Below, piece by piece: positions 27,567 through 36,281 of a DNA stretch of 64,000 nucleotides (positions are counted from its first letter, which is position 1; each line of letters starts with the position of its first letter). The translations under genes and the position numbers were made by a program. The stretch covers positions 1 through 64,000 of the forward strand of contig NZ_JAJSAP010000003.1 of the NCBI RefSeq assembly GCF_021729035.1. Direction: 5' to 3'. The stretch comes from Microbulbifer sediminum. Its GTDB lineage: Bacteria > Pseudomonadota > Gammaproteobacteria > Pseudomonadales > Cellvibrionaceae. The notes under the pieces are model-generated. The model was not told the origin of the DNA. It ran no database searches and saw nothing but the letters and a program-made list of their open reading frames with translations.

Positions 27567-28274
27567 TCACAGTACCAGCCGGTGGCCGTTATCGCGCAGC
27601 CAGCGCCGCAGTTCCCGGTAATCCGGGCAAACGCTGGCCACCAGCTGCCAGAAGGCGGGACTGTGATTGTGGTGCTGCAGGTGACAGACCTCGTGCGCCA
27701 CCAGGTAATCCACCACCGCCACCGGGGCAAGGCTCACCAGCCAGTTGTACTGCAATTCACCCCGCAGGGTGCAGTGACCCCACTTGCTGCGGGTACGCCG
27801 CACCCGCACCGCACTGAAACGCAACCCCAGTCGCCCGGCCACTTCCGTGGAACGCTCGCGAAACAGCGCCAGCGCCTCGCGCTGGTAAAGCCGCCGCAGG
27901 GCGGCCTGCACTTGCTGTGCATCGGGATCTCGCGCGCGGGTATACAGGTGGATGGCGTCATCGCGCATTCCGGCATCCGCCGGTCGGTTGGCGCGCAGCA
28001 GCGGCAACCGGCGTCCCAGCCAGGGGAATGACTCACCGAACGCAAACCGGTGCTGCGGCACCTCGGCTGCACGCTGGCGAGCCTGCAGTAACTGGGTACG
28101 CACCCAGTGGATGTTTTCCTGCAGGAACCGGTGCCCGTGGCGCGCCGCACAACGCTGCGGTATCCGCACCTCCACTCCGGTACCCGCCAGCACCAGCCCC
28201 AGGCGCTTGCGCCGGGGCGAGCGCACCAGCCGGTACGGCACCTCCTCGAATACGTACTGCCCCACGTCGATCAT
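27567..28274 (-). CDS. YgjP-like zinc metallopeptidase-fold protein (DUF45)
   Basis: The protein has 235 residues from the ATG at 28274, whose bases overlap the stop of the preceding thioesterase gene (ATGA). The family is the M48-like YgjP/WLM group. The zinc site HEVCHLQHHNHSPAFW (HExxH followed by a third histidine) is intact, and RSKWGHC precedes it as in YgjP. The substrate is unknown. Translational coupling to the thioesterase suggests one operon with 28271-30010. Confidence 0.88.
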   Translation of the reverse strand: MIDVGQYVFEEVPYRLVRSPRRKRLGLVLAGTGVEVRIPQRCAARHGHRFLQENIHWVRTQLLQARQRAAEVPQHRFAFGESFPWLGRRLPLLRANRPADAGMRDDAIHLYTRARDPDAQQVQAALRRLYQREALALFRERSTEVAGRLGLRFSAVRVRRTRSKWGHCTLRGELQYNWLVSLAPVAVVDYLVAHEVCHLQHHNHSPAFWQLVASVCPDYRELRRWLRDNGHRLVL

Positions 28275-28702
28275 CGGTCGCCGTGAGGCACTACCGCCAT
28301 GGTGATGCGGGAGATGCAGTTGAGCTTGCCACTGGGATCGGTGATACGGATTTCCCACACCTGGCTGCTGCGACCGATGTGCACCGGGCGCGTGGTACCG
28401 GTGACAACACCCTCCGCCACCGGGCGCAGGTGGTTGGCGTTGATTTCCTGGCCCACGCAGTAAAACTTCTTCCCGTCCACCACCAGGTTGGCGGCGATCG
28501 AGCCCAGCGTTTCCGCCAGCACCACGCTGGCGCCGCCGTGCAGGATGCCGAATGGCTGGCGTGTACGCCGGTCCACCGGCATGGTGGCGGTCAGGTAATC
28601 CTCCCCCAGCTCGGTGACTTCAATCCCCACATGCGCCGGCATACAGCCGTTGCACATCTCATTCAGCTCATCCAGGGAGGCCTCGTGGTGCCAGATACCC
28701 AT
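28271..28702 (-). CDS. Hotdog-fold thioesterase, MenI/YdiI-like
   Basis: The protein has 143 residues with one hotdog domain. GILHGGASVVLAETLGS carries the catalytic glutamate and the substrate-facing HGG. EINANHLRPVAEG and GRSSQVWEI follow as in E. coli YdiI, which hydrolyses 1,4-dihydroxy-2-naphthoyl-CoA in menaquinone synthesis and also other aromatic and acyl-CoAs. No menaquinone genes are nearby, so the physiological thioester is uncertain. It overlaps the YgjP-like gene by four bases. Confidence 0.88.
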   Translation of the reverse strand: MGIWHHEASLDELNEMCNGCMPAHVGIEVTELGEDYLTATMPVDRRTRQPFGILHGGASVVLAETLGSIAANLVVDGKKFYCVGQEINANHLRPVAEGVVTGTTRPVHIGRSSQVWEIRITDPSGKLNCISRITMAVVPHGDR

Positions 28703-28712
28703 ACAAATTTCC

Positions 28713-29285
28713 TCAGTACCAGAAACTGACGCCCGGGGCGCCGAATCGATGCAGTTCCAGGTCCAGCAGACGCAGCTCCTGCCGCAGTGAACGGCGACGC
28801 AATTGCAGGGCCTGGCGCTCTTCCTCGGACTCCGCCGCGTTCAGGGCGGCGCGGACCGCGAACAGTTCGTCCCGCAGGTATTCGTGGCGGCTCACCAGCT
28901 GGCGGTACTGCTGCTCTACCCGGTAGAGCGCCAGGCCGCGCTGGTATTCCCTCAAAAACAGATCGGCAGTGGGGCCAGTGCACACGCCCTGGTAATCGCG
29001 CCCGCGACGCCCCTCGACGTAACCGTTCTCCGCGGTGCAGTATTCCTCCACCCCTTCCTCGTGTCCCCGCAACCAGGCATCGCTGTCCACCCGCGCGCCG
29101 TACTGCTGGCACTCCTGCGCCATTTCGTACACCTTCGCCTGCCCGACCCCGCGGCTGCCGTCCTGCACCCCCAGCTCGTACCAGTTTCCGGCACGACACT
29201 GTTCCTCTGAAATCACCGCGCAACCGGGCAGCAGCACCGGCAATAGCGCCATGGCGGGCATCAACACGTGCTTAACTCTTATCAT
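28713..29285 (-). CDS. DUF2799 family lipoprotein
   Basis: The protein has 190 residues from the ATG at 29285. A lipoprotein signal peptide ends LLPGCAVIS. The next region has the DUF2799 pattern of repeated W/Y-x-x-G-x-x-DG motifs (NWYELGVQDGSRG, WLRGHEEGVEEYC). The C-terminal third is a charged coiled coil (AALNAAESEEERQALQLRRRSLRQELRLLDLE). Outer-membrane or inner-membrane anchoring is likely; its function is unknown. It lies between two enzyme genes transcribed in the same direction. Confidence 0.82.
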   Translation of the reverse strand: MIRVKHVLMPAMALLPVLLPGCAVISEEQCRAGNWYELGVQDGSRGVGQAKVYEMAQECQQYGARVDSDAWLRGHEEGVEEYCTAENGYVEGRRGRDYQGVCTGPTADLFLREYQRGLALYRVEQQYRQLVSRHEYLRDELFAVRAALNAAESEEERQALQLRRRSLRQELRLLDLELHRFGAPGVSFWY

Positions 29286-29359
29286 CACTGGCCCCCGGAT
29301 TGCCGTTATGCGGGCAATCTCGTTATCTGGTCTCTCCCCGCGCCCCACGCGCGGGCACG

Positions 29360-30010
29360 TCAGCCGAAACGCTTGTCGGCGACAAAGGGGTTGGTCTCCC
29401 GCTCCTGGCCGAGGGTCGACATCGGGCCGTGCCCCGGGATAAAGCGCACATCATCCCCCAGCGGCCAGAGCTTCTCCCGGATCGAGCGGACCAGGGTATC
29501 GTGGTCGCCGCGGGGGAAGTCGGTGCGGCCGATGGAGCCCGCAAACAGGACATCCCCCACCAGGGCCAGTCGGCTGCCGGGATGGAAGAAGATCACATGG
29601 CCCGGGGTATGGCCGGGGCAATGGTGCACCTCCAGCGTCTCCTCGCCCACGGTGACAGTATCGCCCTGCTCCAGCCAGCGATCCGGGGTAAAGCTCTCCA
29701 CCGGCGGGAAGCCGAACATCTGCGTCTGCACCGCCAGCTGCTCGATCCAGAACGCATCTTCGCGCTGCGGGCCCTCGATGGGCAGCTGCAGCTGCGCCGC
29801 CAGTGCGGCGGTGCCGCCGACATGGTCCAGGTGGCCGTGGGTGAGCAGGATTTTCTCCAGCTTCAGGTCACGCTCTTCCACCGCTGCCAGGATGCGCTCA
29901 ATATCGCCACCGGGGTCGACCACCGCGGCGCGCTTGCTGTTTTCGCACCAGAGCAGCGTGCAGTTCTGCTGGAATGGCGTGACCGGGACGGTATGAAACT
30001 GCAGGGACAT
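29360..30010 (-). CDS. Metallo-beta-lactamase-fold hydrolase, YcbL-type glyoxalase II
   Basis: The protein has 216 residues, the size of Salmonella and E. coli YcbL. The metal-binding THGHLDHVGG motif (HxHxDH) is intact, with further ligands in CPGHTPGH, LVGDVLF and IPGHGP. YcbL enzymes hydrolyse S-lactoylglutathione, finishing methylglyoxal detoxification. It lacks the C-terminal domain of full GloB, as expected for this subtype. The gene heads a likely minus-strand unit with 28713-29285 and those beyond. Confidence 0.92.
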   Translation of the reverse strand: MSLQFHTVPVTPFQQNCTLLWCENSKRAAVVDPGGDIERILAAVEERDLKLEKILLTHGHLDHVGGTAALAAQLQLPIEGPQREDAFWIEQLAVQTQMFGFPPVESFTPDRWLEQGDTVTVGEETLEVHHCPGHTPGHVIFFHPGSRLALVGDVLFAGSIGRTDFPRGDHDTLVRSIREKLWPLGDDVRFIPGHGPMSTLGQERETNPFVADKRFG

Positions 30011-30089
30011 AGGAGTAAACCACCAACGTTGAATTCAGCCACCATTATACAGAGGCCAACACACGATTCAGCGCCCCCGTCCCTGCAAC

Positions 30090-30977
30090 CTAGGCAGTTG
30101 CGGCGGTGTGGCTGCGGGCTGTTACCGGACGTCCCCCGGTACGCTGCAGCAGTGCCCGCAGGTCCTGCAGCAACTGCTCCTGCACCAGCTCACTTTCCCA
30201 GTATCCCTGGTGCGCCACCAGCTGGGGCCCCCATTGGGCCGCACCGGTTTCCGCCAGCGAACAGGTCTCGTAATCCCGGTACACCGCCTGGTTGTAGGAG
30301 GGGCTAAGGGGCTTCAACGGCCAGCCGAACAGGTCGTCGGGATGGTAGAAATTCTTCCAGCGAAAGCTGTAACCGCGGGTGTCGGCGGTCACTGCCTGGA
30401 TCTGCTCTCGCGGCAGGGCGGCGCTCCACAGTGGCATGGTGGGCCCCATCGTGTACCAGTGGCTGAGGGTCTTCAGGCGCAGGAACAGGTCGCGCGCCGA
30501 GCCCTTGTGTACCCCGCGCGGCCCGCCATCGCGCCAGATGCCATGGCCGATGGTGGGTCGCTGGGCATCCCAGAGGTAGTTGGACAGTGTTGTGCAACTG
30601 GCAGAGTGACTGAGCAGCAGCACCGGCGCCGTGTCCCCGGCCGCGGCGGCGGCCTTCTCCAGGGTGCGATAAATGGCCTGCTGGGTCTTGTCGTAGTTGC
30701 CGTCGCGCTGCTGTGACGAGGAAAACTGGGCGGCGCTCTCGGCCATACCAAACAACATAAAACGGCGTGCGCGCAGGAAATCCATATCGCGCTTCTTCAT
30801 CCCCTCGAAGACGCGCTCGACGTTGGTGTGCAGGTGTTCGTGGCAGGGAATGGTGTCGCAGTGCAGTCGCCCCCAGTCGTCCCCCAGCCCCTGGCGCAGG
30901 GCGCGGAACAGCGGCTCGGCGAAACTGTCGTCCGCCGCCCCCATTCCCGGCGCCGCCAGAATGACTATATCGGTCAT
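30090..30977 (-). CDS. Conserved protein, possible alpha/beta hydrolase, divergent from malT
   Basis: The protein has 295 residues from the ATG at 30977, after AGGGGC. It starts with a hydrophobic strand and a loop (MTDIVILAAPGMGAADDSF). In the middle VLLLSHSASCTTLSNYLWD places a serine in an S-H-S-A-S turn like the nucleophile elbow of alpha/beta hydrolases, though not the standard GxSxG. No signal peptide is present. No family was recognised. It is divergent from malT, and a MalT-type dyad sits between them, so it may belong to the maltodextrin regulon. Its leader is an unusual CAA-rich tract. Confidence 0.75.
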   Translation of the reverse strand: MTDIVILAAPGMGAADDSFAEPLFRALRQGLGDDWGRLHCDTIPCHEHLHTNVERVFEGMKKRDMDFLRARRFMLFGMAESAAQFSSSQQRDGNYDKTQQAIYRTLEKAAAAAGDTAPVLLLSHSASCTTLSNYLWDAQRPTIGHGIWRDGGPRGVHKGSARDLFLRLKTLSHWYTMGPTMPLWSAALPREQIQAVTADTRGYSFRWKNFYHPDDLFGWPLKPLSPSYNQAVYRDYETCSLAETGAAQWGPQLVAHQGYWESELVQEQLLQDLRALLQRTGGRPVTARSHTAATA

Positions 30978-31301
30978 GAATGCCCCTGATTGGTTGTTCT
31001 TCTTTGTTGTTGTGTTTGTTGTTATGGCTGCGCCTGGACATCTGCGCGGCTTGTTTATTGTCGTATTTTGAGTAATGGCACCGCTGAAAAACCGGAACCT
31101 GATCGCAGGTTGAACACGAAAGTACCATCTGGTCACGGTTTTGCAAGCGCCCGGGAGCCCGGTCGCTGCACTGACAGCCGATGTGGCGGGACGAGCGGCC
31201 CTCCCCCCCCGGGGGAGGATGTCACGCAGCGGTAGCCATGGGATGCTCATCGTGCATAATTACGCCTGTACAAAAACCAATCAACGGGCCGATTCTCAGC
31301 G
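30978..31301. other. Divergent promoter region, malT and 30090 gene
   Basis: This 324-bp gap holds three things. Next to the 30090 gene is a TTG/CAA repeat tract (30990-31027), which on the minus strand is an unstructured CAA-rich leader. The middle is featureless. Near malT lies the CTCCCCC/GGGGGAG dyad (31201-31217). No other gene is seen. Confidence 0.6.
31201..31217. promoter_or_regulatory. Putative MalT-type operator dyad, malT promoter
   Basis: CTCCCCC and GGGGGAG are separated by 3 bases; the right arm continues GGGGGAGGAT, close to the E. coli MalT box GGGGA(T/G)GAGG. It lies 84 bp before the malT start and 223 bp before the divergent gene. The same 7-3-7 dyad occurs at 40881-40897. 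Confidence 0.6.
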
Positions 31302-34034
31302 ATGCTACTAGCCTCCAAATACAGCCTGCCGGACTGCCCGGAGAACACCCTGGTGCGCCCGCGCCTGCTCTCCCTGCTGGAAGAGAGCGACATCGACCAG
31401 GTCATGCTGGTGACTGCGCCGGCCGGCTATGGCAAGACCACCCTGGTCTCCTCCTGGGCGGCCAGCCAGGACAGCCCGGTGGCCTGGTTCTCGCTGGACA
31501 GTGGCGACAACGAGCCGGGCCAGTTCTGCCGCTACCTGGTAGAAAGCGTGCATCGCGCCACCGGTAACGGCGTACCCGAGACCCACGCCCTGGTCAGCGC
31601 CCAGCAGAGACCCGATCCCTCACTGGTGGTGAGCCAGCTACTGGCGGAGCTGCGCGGCCTGCCCAGCGAGCTGCGCATTGTGCTCGACGACTACCACCAG
31701 ATCGACAGCGAGGCAGTGCACGACATCACCCGCTTCCTGCTGCGGCATGCCCCGGCCGGTATCGGCGTGGTGCTCACCAGTCGCAGCCAGCCACCACTGG
31801 GACTGGCCACCTTGCGGGTACAGGGCCGCCTGCTGGAACTGGGCAGCGACAGGCTGGCCCTGAATGCCGGGGAGACCGCCCAGCTACTGCAACAGAGGCT
31901 GCCTTTCAGCCTCGACAGCGATCGCGTCGAGCAACTGCACCAGCTCAGCGAGGGCTGGCCACCGGCAGTGCAGCTGTTCGCCCTGTCGGTGCGCAACGCC
32001 GAGGAGGTGGACCGCTACCTGGGAGAGCTGGAACAGGGCCACTCGCATATCCTCGACTACCTGGCGGAAGAGGTACTGGAGCGGCTCGAGCCGCAGTTGC
32101 GGGAACTGCTCGCCTGTACCTCGATCCTCACCCGCGTCAACGCCACCCTGGCAGAACGCCTGAGCGGGCTCGAGGACGGGCAGCAACTGCTGGAGCAGGC
32201 GGCGCGCCGGGGGCTGTTCCTGCAGGCGCAGGACTCGAGCCGCCAGTGGTTCCGCTACCACCCGGTATTCGCCCGCTTCCTGCAGCGCCAGCTGACCGAG
32301 AAGACCCGCCTGCAGGAGCTGCACCGGCTTGCCAGCGATACCTGGCAGGAACTGGACCAGCCGCTGGAAGCCCTTCGCCATGCACTGGCAGCTGAGGACA
32401 CCGAGCGCCTGCAGCAACTGCTGTACGCCCAGGGCGAACAGTTCCTGCGCGAGGGCCAGATCCGCGTTCTCAACGACTGCCTCTCCTGGCTCGGCACCGA
32501 AAAACTGCAACACAACGCCCGCTTTACCCTGATCGCCGCCAAGCTGGCGCGGGACAACTTTGAATACGACCACTGCGAAAAGGTACTGACCGCAGCGGAG
32601 AGCTGGCTCCAACGGGAGGACCCGGAGCAATGGCGCGATTTCGAGGGCGCCTTTGCCACTGTCCGCGCCCAGGCTGCCGTGGCCCGCGGCCAGACACTGG
32701 TGGCCAAGGAATATGCCGAGGAGGCGCTGGAGCTGCTGCGACCGGATCAGCTGGGTGAGCGTATCGCTGCGCTCCTGGTGGTGGGTGAAACCAGCTTCTG
32801 CCTGGGTGCCCTGGACGATGCCATCGACCATATGCGCGAAGTGGAAGCCCTGGCACTGGCCGAGCAGGATCACCCCAGTGCCGCCTGGGCAATCTGCCAG
32901 CAGACCGAGATCGCCATTGCCCAGGGCCTGCTGAAAAAGGCCGCGGCCCTGCAGGAACGGGCCCAGCGGCTGGTGGAGGAACACCACCTGGTGGGCCTGC
33001 CCATTTCTGAATTCATCTGCCGGCTGGGCGGCCAGCTGGAATGGGAAGACTGCCGGCTGGAAGACGCGGCCGCCTCGGCCCGGCGCGGTATGCAGATCAA
33101 CCGCAAGGCCGGTGAGCGCTGGTTACTGCAGGAGTACAGCCTGCTACTGAAGGTGGCCCAGGCCCGCGGCGAGCGGGATGAATCACTGGAATGGCTGTCC
33201 CGGATCGACCGCCTGCTGGCCGGCGAACGCTACCACCGGGACTGGGTCGCCAACGCCGACGCGGCACGGCTGCGCGCCTGGCGTGCGCTGAACGACCAAC
33301 AGGCCATCGCCGCCTGGCTGGAACAGGCCCAGCCGGTGGCTGATCGCCCCAGCAACCACTTTGAGCAGTGCCACGGGCGCAACCATGTGCGCGCCCTGGT
33401 CGAGGTACACCGCTGGTCCGATGCCAACCGGCTGCTGAGCCGCCTGCAACAGGTAGCACGCGAGTGTGGCCTGGTGACAGACTGCCTGCGCAACCTGGTG
33501 CTCGAGTCGCACCTGCTGTGGCTGCGCGAACAGCGCGAGGCTGCGGTACACGCCATCAGCGAAGCCCTGAGTATCGCGGTGGAACGGGACTTCAAGGCCA
33601 GCTTCCTGCAGATCGGCAAACCCCTGATCGTGATTCTCAAGGCCGCCATTGACAGCGGCCTGGGGGAGGCCGAGCGGGACAAGGCCCAGGAACTGATCCG
33701 CCTGGCCCAGCAGCAACCGGAGCTGGACGGCGGTATCCGGATCGAACTGGACGAGACCATTATCCGCGAGATTCTCGACAGCGACGCGGTGCCCGACTTC
33801 CTGCGCCACTCACCGCTGACGCCCCGGGAATGGCAGGTACTCAATGCCATTCACTCCGGGCTATCGAACGAGCGCATTGCCCGGCATTTCAAGGTGGCCC
33901 CGAGTACCATCAAGACCCACATCCGCAGCCTGTACCAGAAACTCGACGTGAAGGACCGCCAGGAAGCCATCGCCCTGGCAGAGCAGATGCTGCGCTCGGT
34001 GCAGGACCAGCCCTCCGACCAGGGTCACTCCTGA
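31302..34034 (+). CDS. malT: MalT, ATP-dependent LuxR-family activator of maltodextrin genes
   Basis: The protein has 910 residues (E. coli MalT, 901) and is a STAND ATPase. Walker A is APAGYGKTTL near residue 40, Walker B IVLDDYHQI near 126, and SEGWPPAVQL marks the winged-helix part of the nucleotide domain. TPR-like repeats that bind maltotriose run from about 350 to 820. The C-terminal LuxR helix-turn-helix is LTPREWQVLNAIHSGLSNERIA...STIKTHIRSLYQKL. It activates glycan genes when bound to ATP and maltotriose. Neighbouring starch genes carry MalT-box-like dyads, including one upstream of its own start, suggesting autoregulation. Confidence 0.93.
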   Translation: MLLASKYSLPDCPENTLVRPRLLSLLEESDIDQVMLVTAPAGYGKTTLVSSWAASQDSPVAWFSLDSGDNEPGQFCRYLVESVHRATGNGVPETHALVSAQQRPDPSLVVSQLLAELRGLPSELRIVLDDYHQIDSEAVHDITRFLLRHAPAGIGVVLTSRSQPPLGLATLRVQGRLLELGSDRLALNAGETAQLLQQRLPFSLDSDRVEQLHQLSEGWPPAVQLFALSVRNAEEVDRYLGELEQGHSHILDYLAEEVLERLEPQLRELLACTSILTRVNATLAERLSGLEDGQQLLEQAARRGLFLQAQDSSRQWFRYHPVFARFLQRQLTEKTRLQELHRLASDTWQELDQPLEALRHALAAEDTERLQQLLYAQGEQFLREGQIRVLNDCLSWLGTEKLQHNARFTLIAAKLARDNFEYDHCEKVLTAAESWLQREDPEQWRDFEGAFATVRAQAAVARGQTLVAKEYAEEALELLRPDQLGERIAALLVVGETSFCLGALDDAIDHMREVEALALAEQDHPSAAWAICQQTEIAIAQGLLKKAAALQERAQRLVEEHHLVGLPISEFICRLGGQLEWEDCRLEDAAASARRGMQINRKAGERWLLQEYSLLLKVAQARGERDESLEWLSRIDRLLAGERYHRDWVANADAARLRAWRALNDQQAIAAWLEQAQPVADRPSNHFEQCHGRNHVRALVEVHRWSDANRLLSRLQQVARECGLVTDCLRNLVLESHLLWLREQREAAVHAISEALSIAVERDFKASFLQIGKPLIVILKAAIDSGLGEAERDKAQELIRLAQQQPELDGGIRIELDETIIREILDSDAVPDFLRHSPLTPREWQVLNAIHSGLSNERIARHFKVAPSTIKTHIRSLYQKLDVKDRQEAIALAEQMLRSVQDQPSDQGHS

Positions 34035-34045
34035 CTTTCCTTCGA

Positions 34046-34069
34046 CCTCCTCCCCACACGGGGAGGAGG
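34046..34069. promoter_or_regulatory. Putative MalT operator upstream of the GH13 glucosidase
   Basis: A perfect inverted repeat with 10-base arms, CCTCCTCCCC and GGGGAGGAGG, around ACAC. The right arm is an exact match to the E. coli MalT box GGGGA(T/G)GAGG. It ends 65 bp before the 34135 start. It follows malT by 12 bp but has no T run, so an operator is more likely than a terminator. Confidence 0.7.
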
Positions 34070-34134
34070 CATCACTTGCCCCCCAACGCCATACTGACCC
34101 TATCCTGAAAGACGACTGCCGATGGGACGTAGTT

Positions 34135-35787
34135 ATGAGTGGCAACAACACCGAGTGGTGGCGCAACAGCGTTATTTACCAGATCTATCCGCGCAGCTTC
34201 TGCGACGCCAATGGCGACGGTATCGGTGACCTGGCAGGCATTACCAGCAAACTCGACTACGTGAAGTCCCTGGGCGTGGACGCCATCTGGATTTCGCCAT
34301 TTTTCAAGTCGCCAATGGCGGACTTCGGCTATGACGTCGCAGACTACCGCGATGTGGACCCGATCTTCGGTAACCTGCAGGACTTCGACAACCTGATCGA
34401 GGCGGCCCACCAGCGCGGACTGAAGGTCATTATCGACCAGATTCTCAGTCACTCGTCCGACCAGCACCCCTGGTTCGAGGAGAGCCGCTCCAGTCGCGAC
34501 AACCCCAGGGCCGACTGGTATGTGTGGGCCGATCCCAGGCCGGACGGCAGCGTGCCCAATAACTGGATGTCGAATTTCGGCGGCAGTGCCTGGCGCTGGT
34601 GTACCCGTCGCCGCCAGTACTACCTGACCAATTTCCTCAAGGAACAACCGGACCTGAACCTGCATAACCCGGAAGTCCAGGAGCAGTTGCTGGCGGACCT
34701 GAAATTCTGGCTCGAACGCGGCGTGGATGGATTCCGTCTGGATGCCATCAACCACGCTTTCCACAACCGCTCACTGCAGGACAACCCGGCCCGGCCGCTG
34801 GAACTGGACGAAAATGGCCTGCCACCGGTGAACACTTACCAGTACCAGTGGCATATTCACGACAAGTCCCAGCCGGAAAACCTGGTGTTCCTGCAGCGCG
34901 TGCGCCAGCTCCTGGACCAGTATCCGGACACTGTCACCGTGGGCGAAGTGGGCGATGACAACACCCACAAGGTGATGGCCGACTACACCACCGAGAACCG
35001 CCTGCACATGGCCTATTCCTTTGACCTGCTGTCTGAGGAGTGCAGCGCCGAATTCCTGCGCGAAACGCTTGGCAAAAACCAGCAGGTGATCGAGGAGGGC
35101 TGGCCCTGCTGGTCCATCAGCAACCACGATGTGCCTCGCCCCATGACCCGCTGGAACAAGGGCTTCGACCCGGAACAGGCCGCCGCCCGCGTGCCCATGT
35201 TCCTGCTGACCCAGCTGACCCTGCGCGGCAGCGTATGCCTGTACCAGGGCGAGGAGCTGGGCCTGGAGGAAGCGGATATCGCCTTCGAGGACCTGGTGGA
35301 CCCCTATGGCATCAACCTGTGGCCCGAGTTCAAGGGCCGCGATGGCTGCCGCACTCCCATGCCCTGGGTCAATGGTGGCGAGGCAAACGCCGGCTTCTCC
35401 CCGGTCAAGCCCTGGCTGCCGGTGCCAGATGAGCACTACCACAAGGCGGCGAGCCTGCAGGAGGACGACTCCGCATCCATGCTGAACCGTTTCCGCGCGC
35501 TGTTGCAGTGGCACCGCGAATGGCCGGGCCTGGCCACTGCGGAGCAGGAAATCGTCGACACCGGCAACGACCTGCTGGTGTTCTACCGCCGCACTGAAAC
35601 CGAGGAATTTCTTGTGGCCGCGAACTTCGGGCACCAGGCCGATACACTGGAGCTGCCCGCAGGGTTCGCAGAGGCACGGGACATCACTCCGGCGGGCTTC
35701 GCCGGCAAGGTTACCGGCGGCACTGCCGCGCTCCCGGTGGCGGGCGCCCGGGTGCTGTACCGGAAAAAAACCGGTTCCGGCCAGTAA
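34135..35787 (+). CDS. GH13 alpha-glucosidase (GH13_23-like), cytosolic
   Basis: The protein has 550 residues without a signal peptide. It opens WWRNSVIYQIYPRSFCDANGDGIGDLAGI, typical of the alpha-glucosidase/oligo-1,6-glucosidase branch of GH13. Catalytic residues are D203 (nucleophile, GFRLDAINH), E271 (acid/base, VTVGEVGD) and D332 (ISNHDVPR). It should release glucose from the non-reducing ends of maltose and maltodextrins after import. It follows malT and carries the best MalT operator of the window. Exact linkage preference cannot be read from sequence alone. Confidence 0.92.
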   Translation: MSGNNTEWWRNSVIYQIYPRSFCDANGDGIGDLAGITSKLDYVKSLGVDAIWISPFFKSPMADFGYDVADYRDVDPIFGNLQDFDNLIEAAHQRGLKVIIDQILSHSSDQHPWFEESRSSRDNPRADWYVWADPRPDGSVPNNWMSNFGGSAWRWCTRRRQYYLTNFLKEQPDLNLHNPEVQEQLLADLKFWLERGVDGFRLDAINHAFHNRSLQDNPARPLELDENGLPPVNTYQYQWHIHDKSQPENLVFLQRVRQLLDQYPDTVTVGEVGDDNTHKVMADYTTENRLHMAYSFDLLSEECSAEFLRETLGKNQQVIEEGWPCWSISNHDVPRPMTRWNKGFDPEQAAARVPMFLLTQLTLRGSVCLYQGEELGLEEADIAFEDLVDPYGINLWPEFKGRDGCRTPMPWVNGGEANAGFSPVKPWLPVPDEHYHKAASLQEDDSASMLNRFRALLQWHREWPGLATAEQEIVDTGNDLLVFYRRTETEEFLVAANFGHQADTLELPAGFAEARDITPAGFAGKVTGGTAALPVAGARVLYRKKTGSGQ

Positions 35788-35944
35788 CTCAAGGATTTAA
35801 AAGGGGGGATTGGCGCACAAGCCAGATCAGTCAGTTTACGAGGCGCCCCCGGGCCCTGAACCGCCATTCGTCACCCCTGGGCGCCTCACCCTATTTCTCT
35901 CGTCACTTGTACCGCAACGGATGGCACTTTTGACATCTCTCTTC

Positions 35945-35967
35945 GCCGGCCCCGAGCCGGCTTTTTT
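35945..35967 (+). terminator. Intrinsic terminator after the glucosidase gene
   Basis: GCCGGC, loop CCCGA, GCCGGC, then six T. It lies 158 bp after the stop codon. The space before it is otherwise empty. Confidence 0.8.
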
Positions 35968-36026
35968 CTGCTCTGTGTTCCCGCCTAAGGCGGCCCCTCA
36001 CCGAACGCAAACCAGGCGGCAGCTCC

Positions 36027-36281
36027 TCAGTCGTCGCGCTTGCGGCTGATCACCTGGTAAGACTGATCGAGCTTGACCACCCAGCTGCCGCGGCCCTCAC
36101 AACTTGCATCGATAACCCGGAAGCCGTACTCCTTTACCTCAATGACACCCAGTTCACAACTGACCGTCCTGAGAGCCGCCTCAATTTTCGCCTTCTCCTC
36201 TTCCGTTGGCTTTCGGTCAGCCGCCAATGTGGGTGGCGCCAGGACAAGCCAGGCGAGCAGGGGCAGGAATACTCGTTTCAT
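36027..36281 (-). CDS. Small secreted PepSY-like protein
   Basis: The protein has 84 residues from the ATG at 36281, preceded by GAGGAAATATCG. The signal peptide is MKRVFLPLLAWLVLAPPTLAA. The 60-residue mature part (PTEEEKAKIEAAL...VIEVKEYGFRVIDASCEGR...KLDQSYQVISRKRDD) has the helix-then-strands layout of PepSY-like domains. Two cysteines (near 41 and 60) could form a disulfide. Such proteins occur in the periplasm with unknown roles; no partner protease is nearby. Confidence 0.7.
   Translation of the reverse strand: MKRVFLPLLAWLVLAPPTLAADRKPTEEEKAKIEAALRTVSCELGVIEVKEYGFRVIDASCEGRGSWVVKLDQSYQVISRKRDD

Noticed and set aside
31884..32987. 367-codon minus frame inside malT
   Set aside because: Leucine-rich shadow of the TPR region of MalT; no start signal.
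34046..34069. Perfect inverted repeat after malT as its terminator
   Set aside because: No T run follows, and one arm equals the MalT box. A dual role cannot be excluded.
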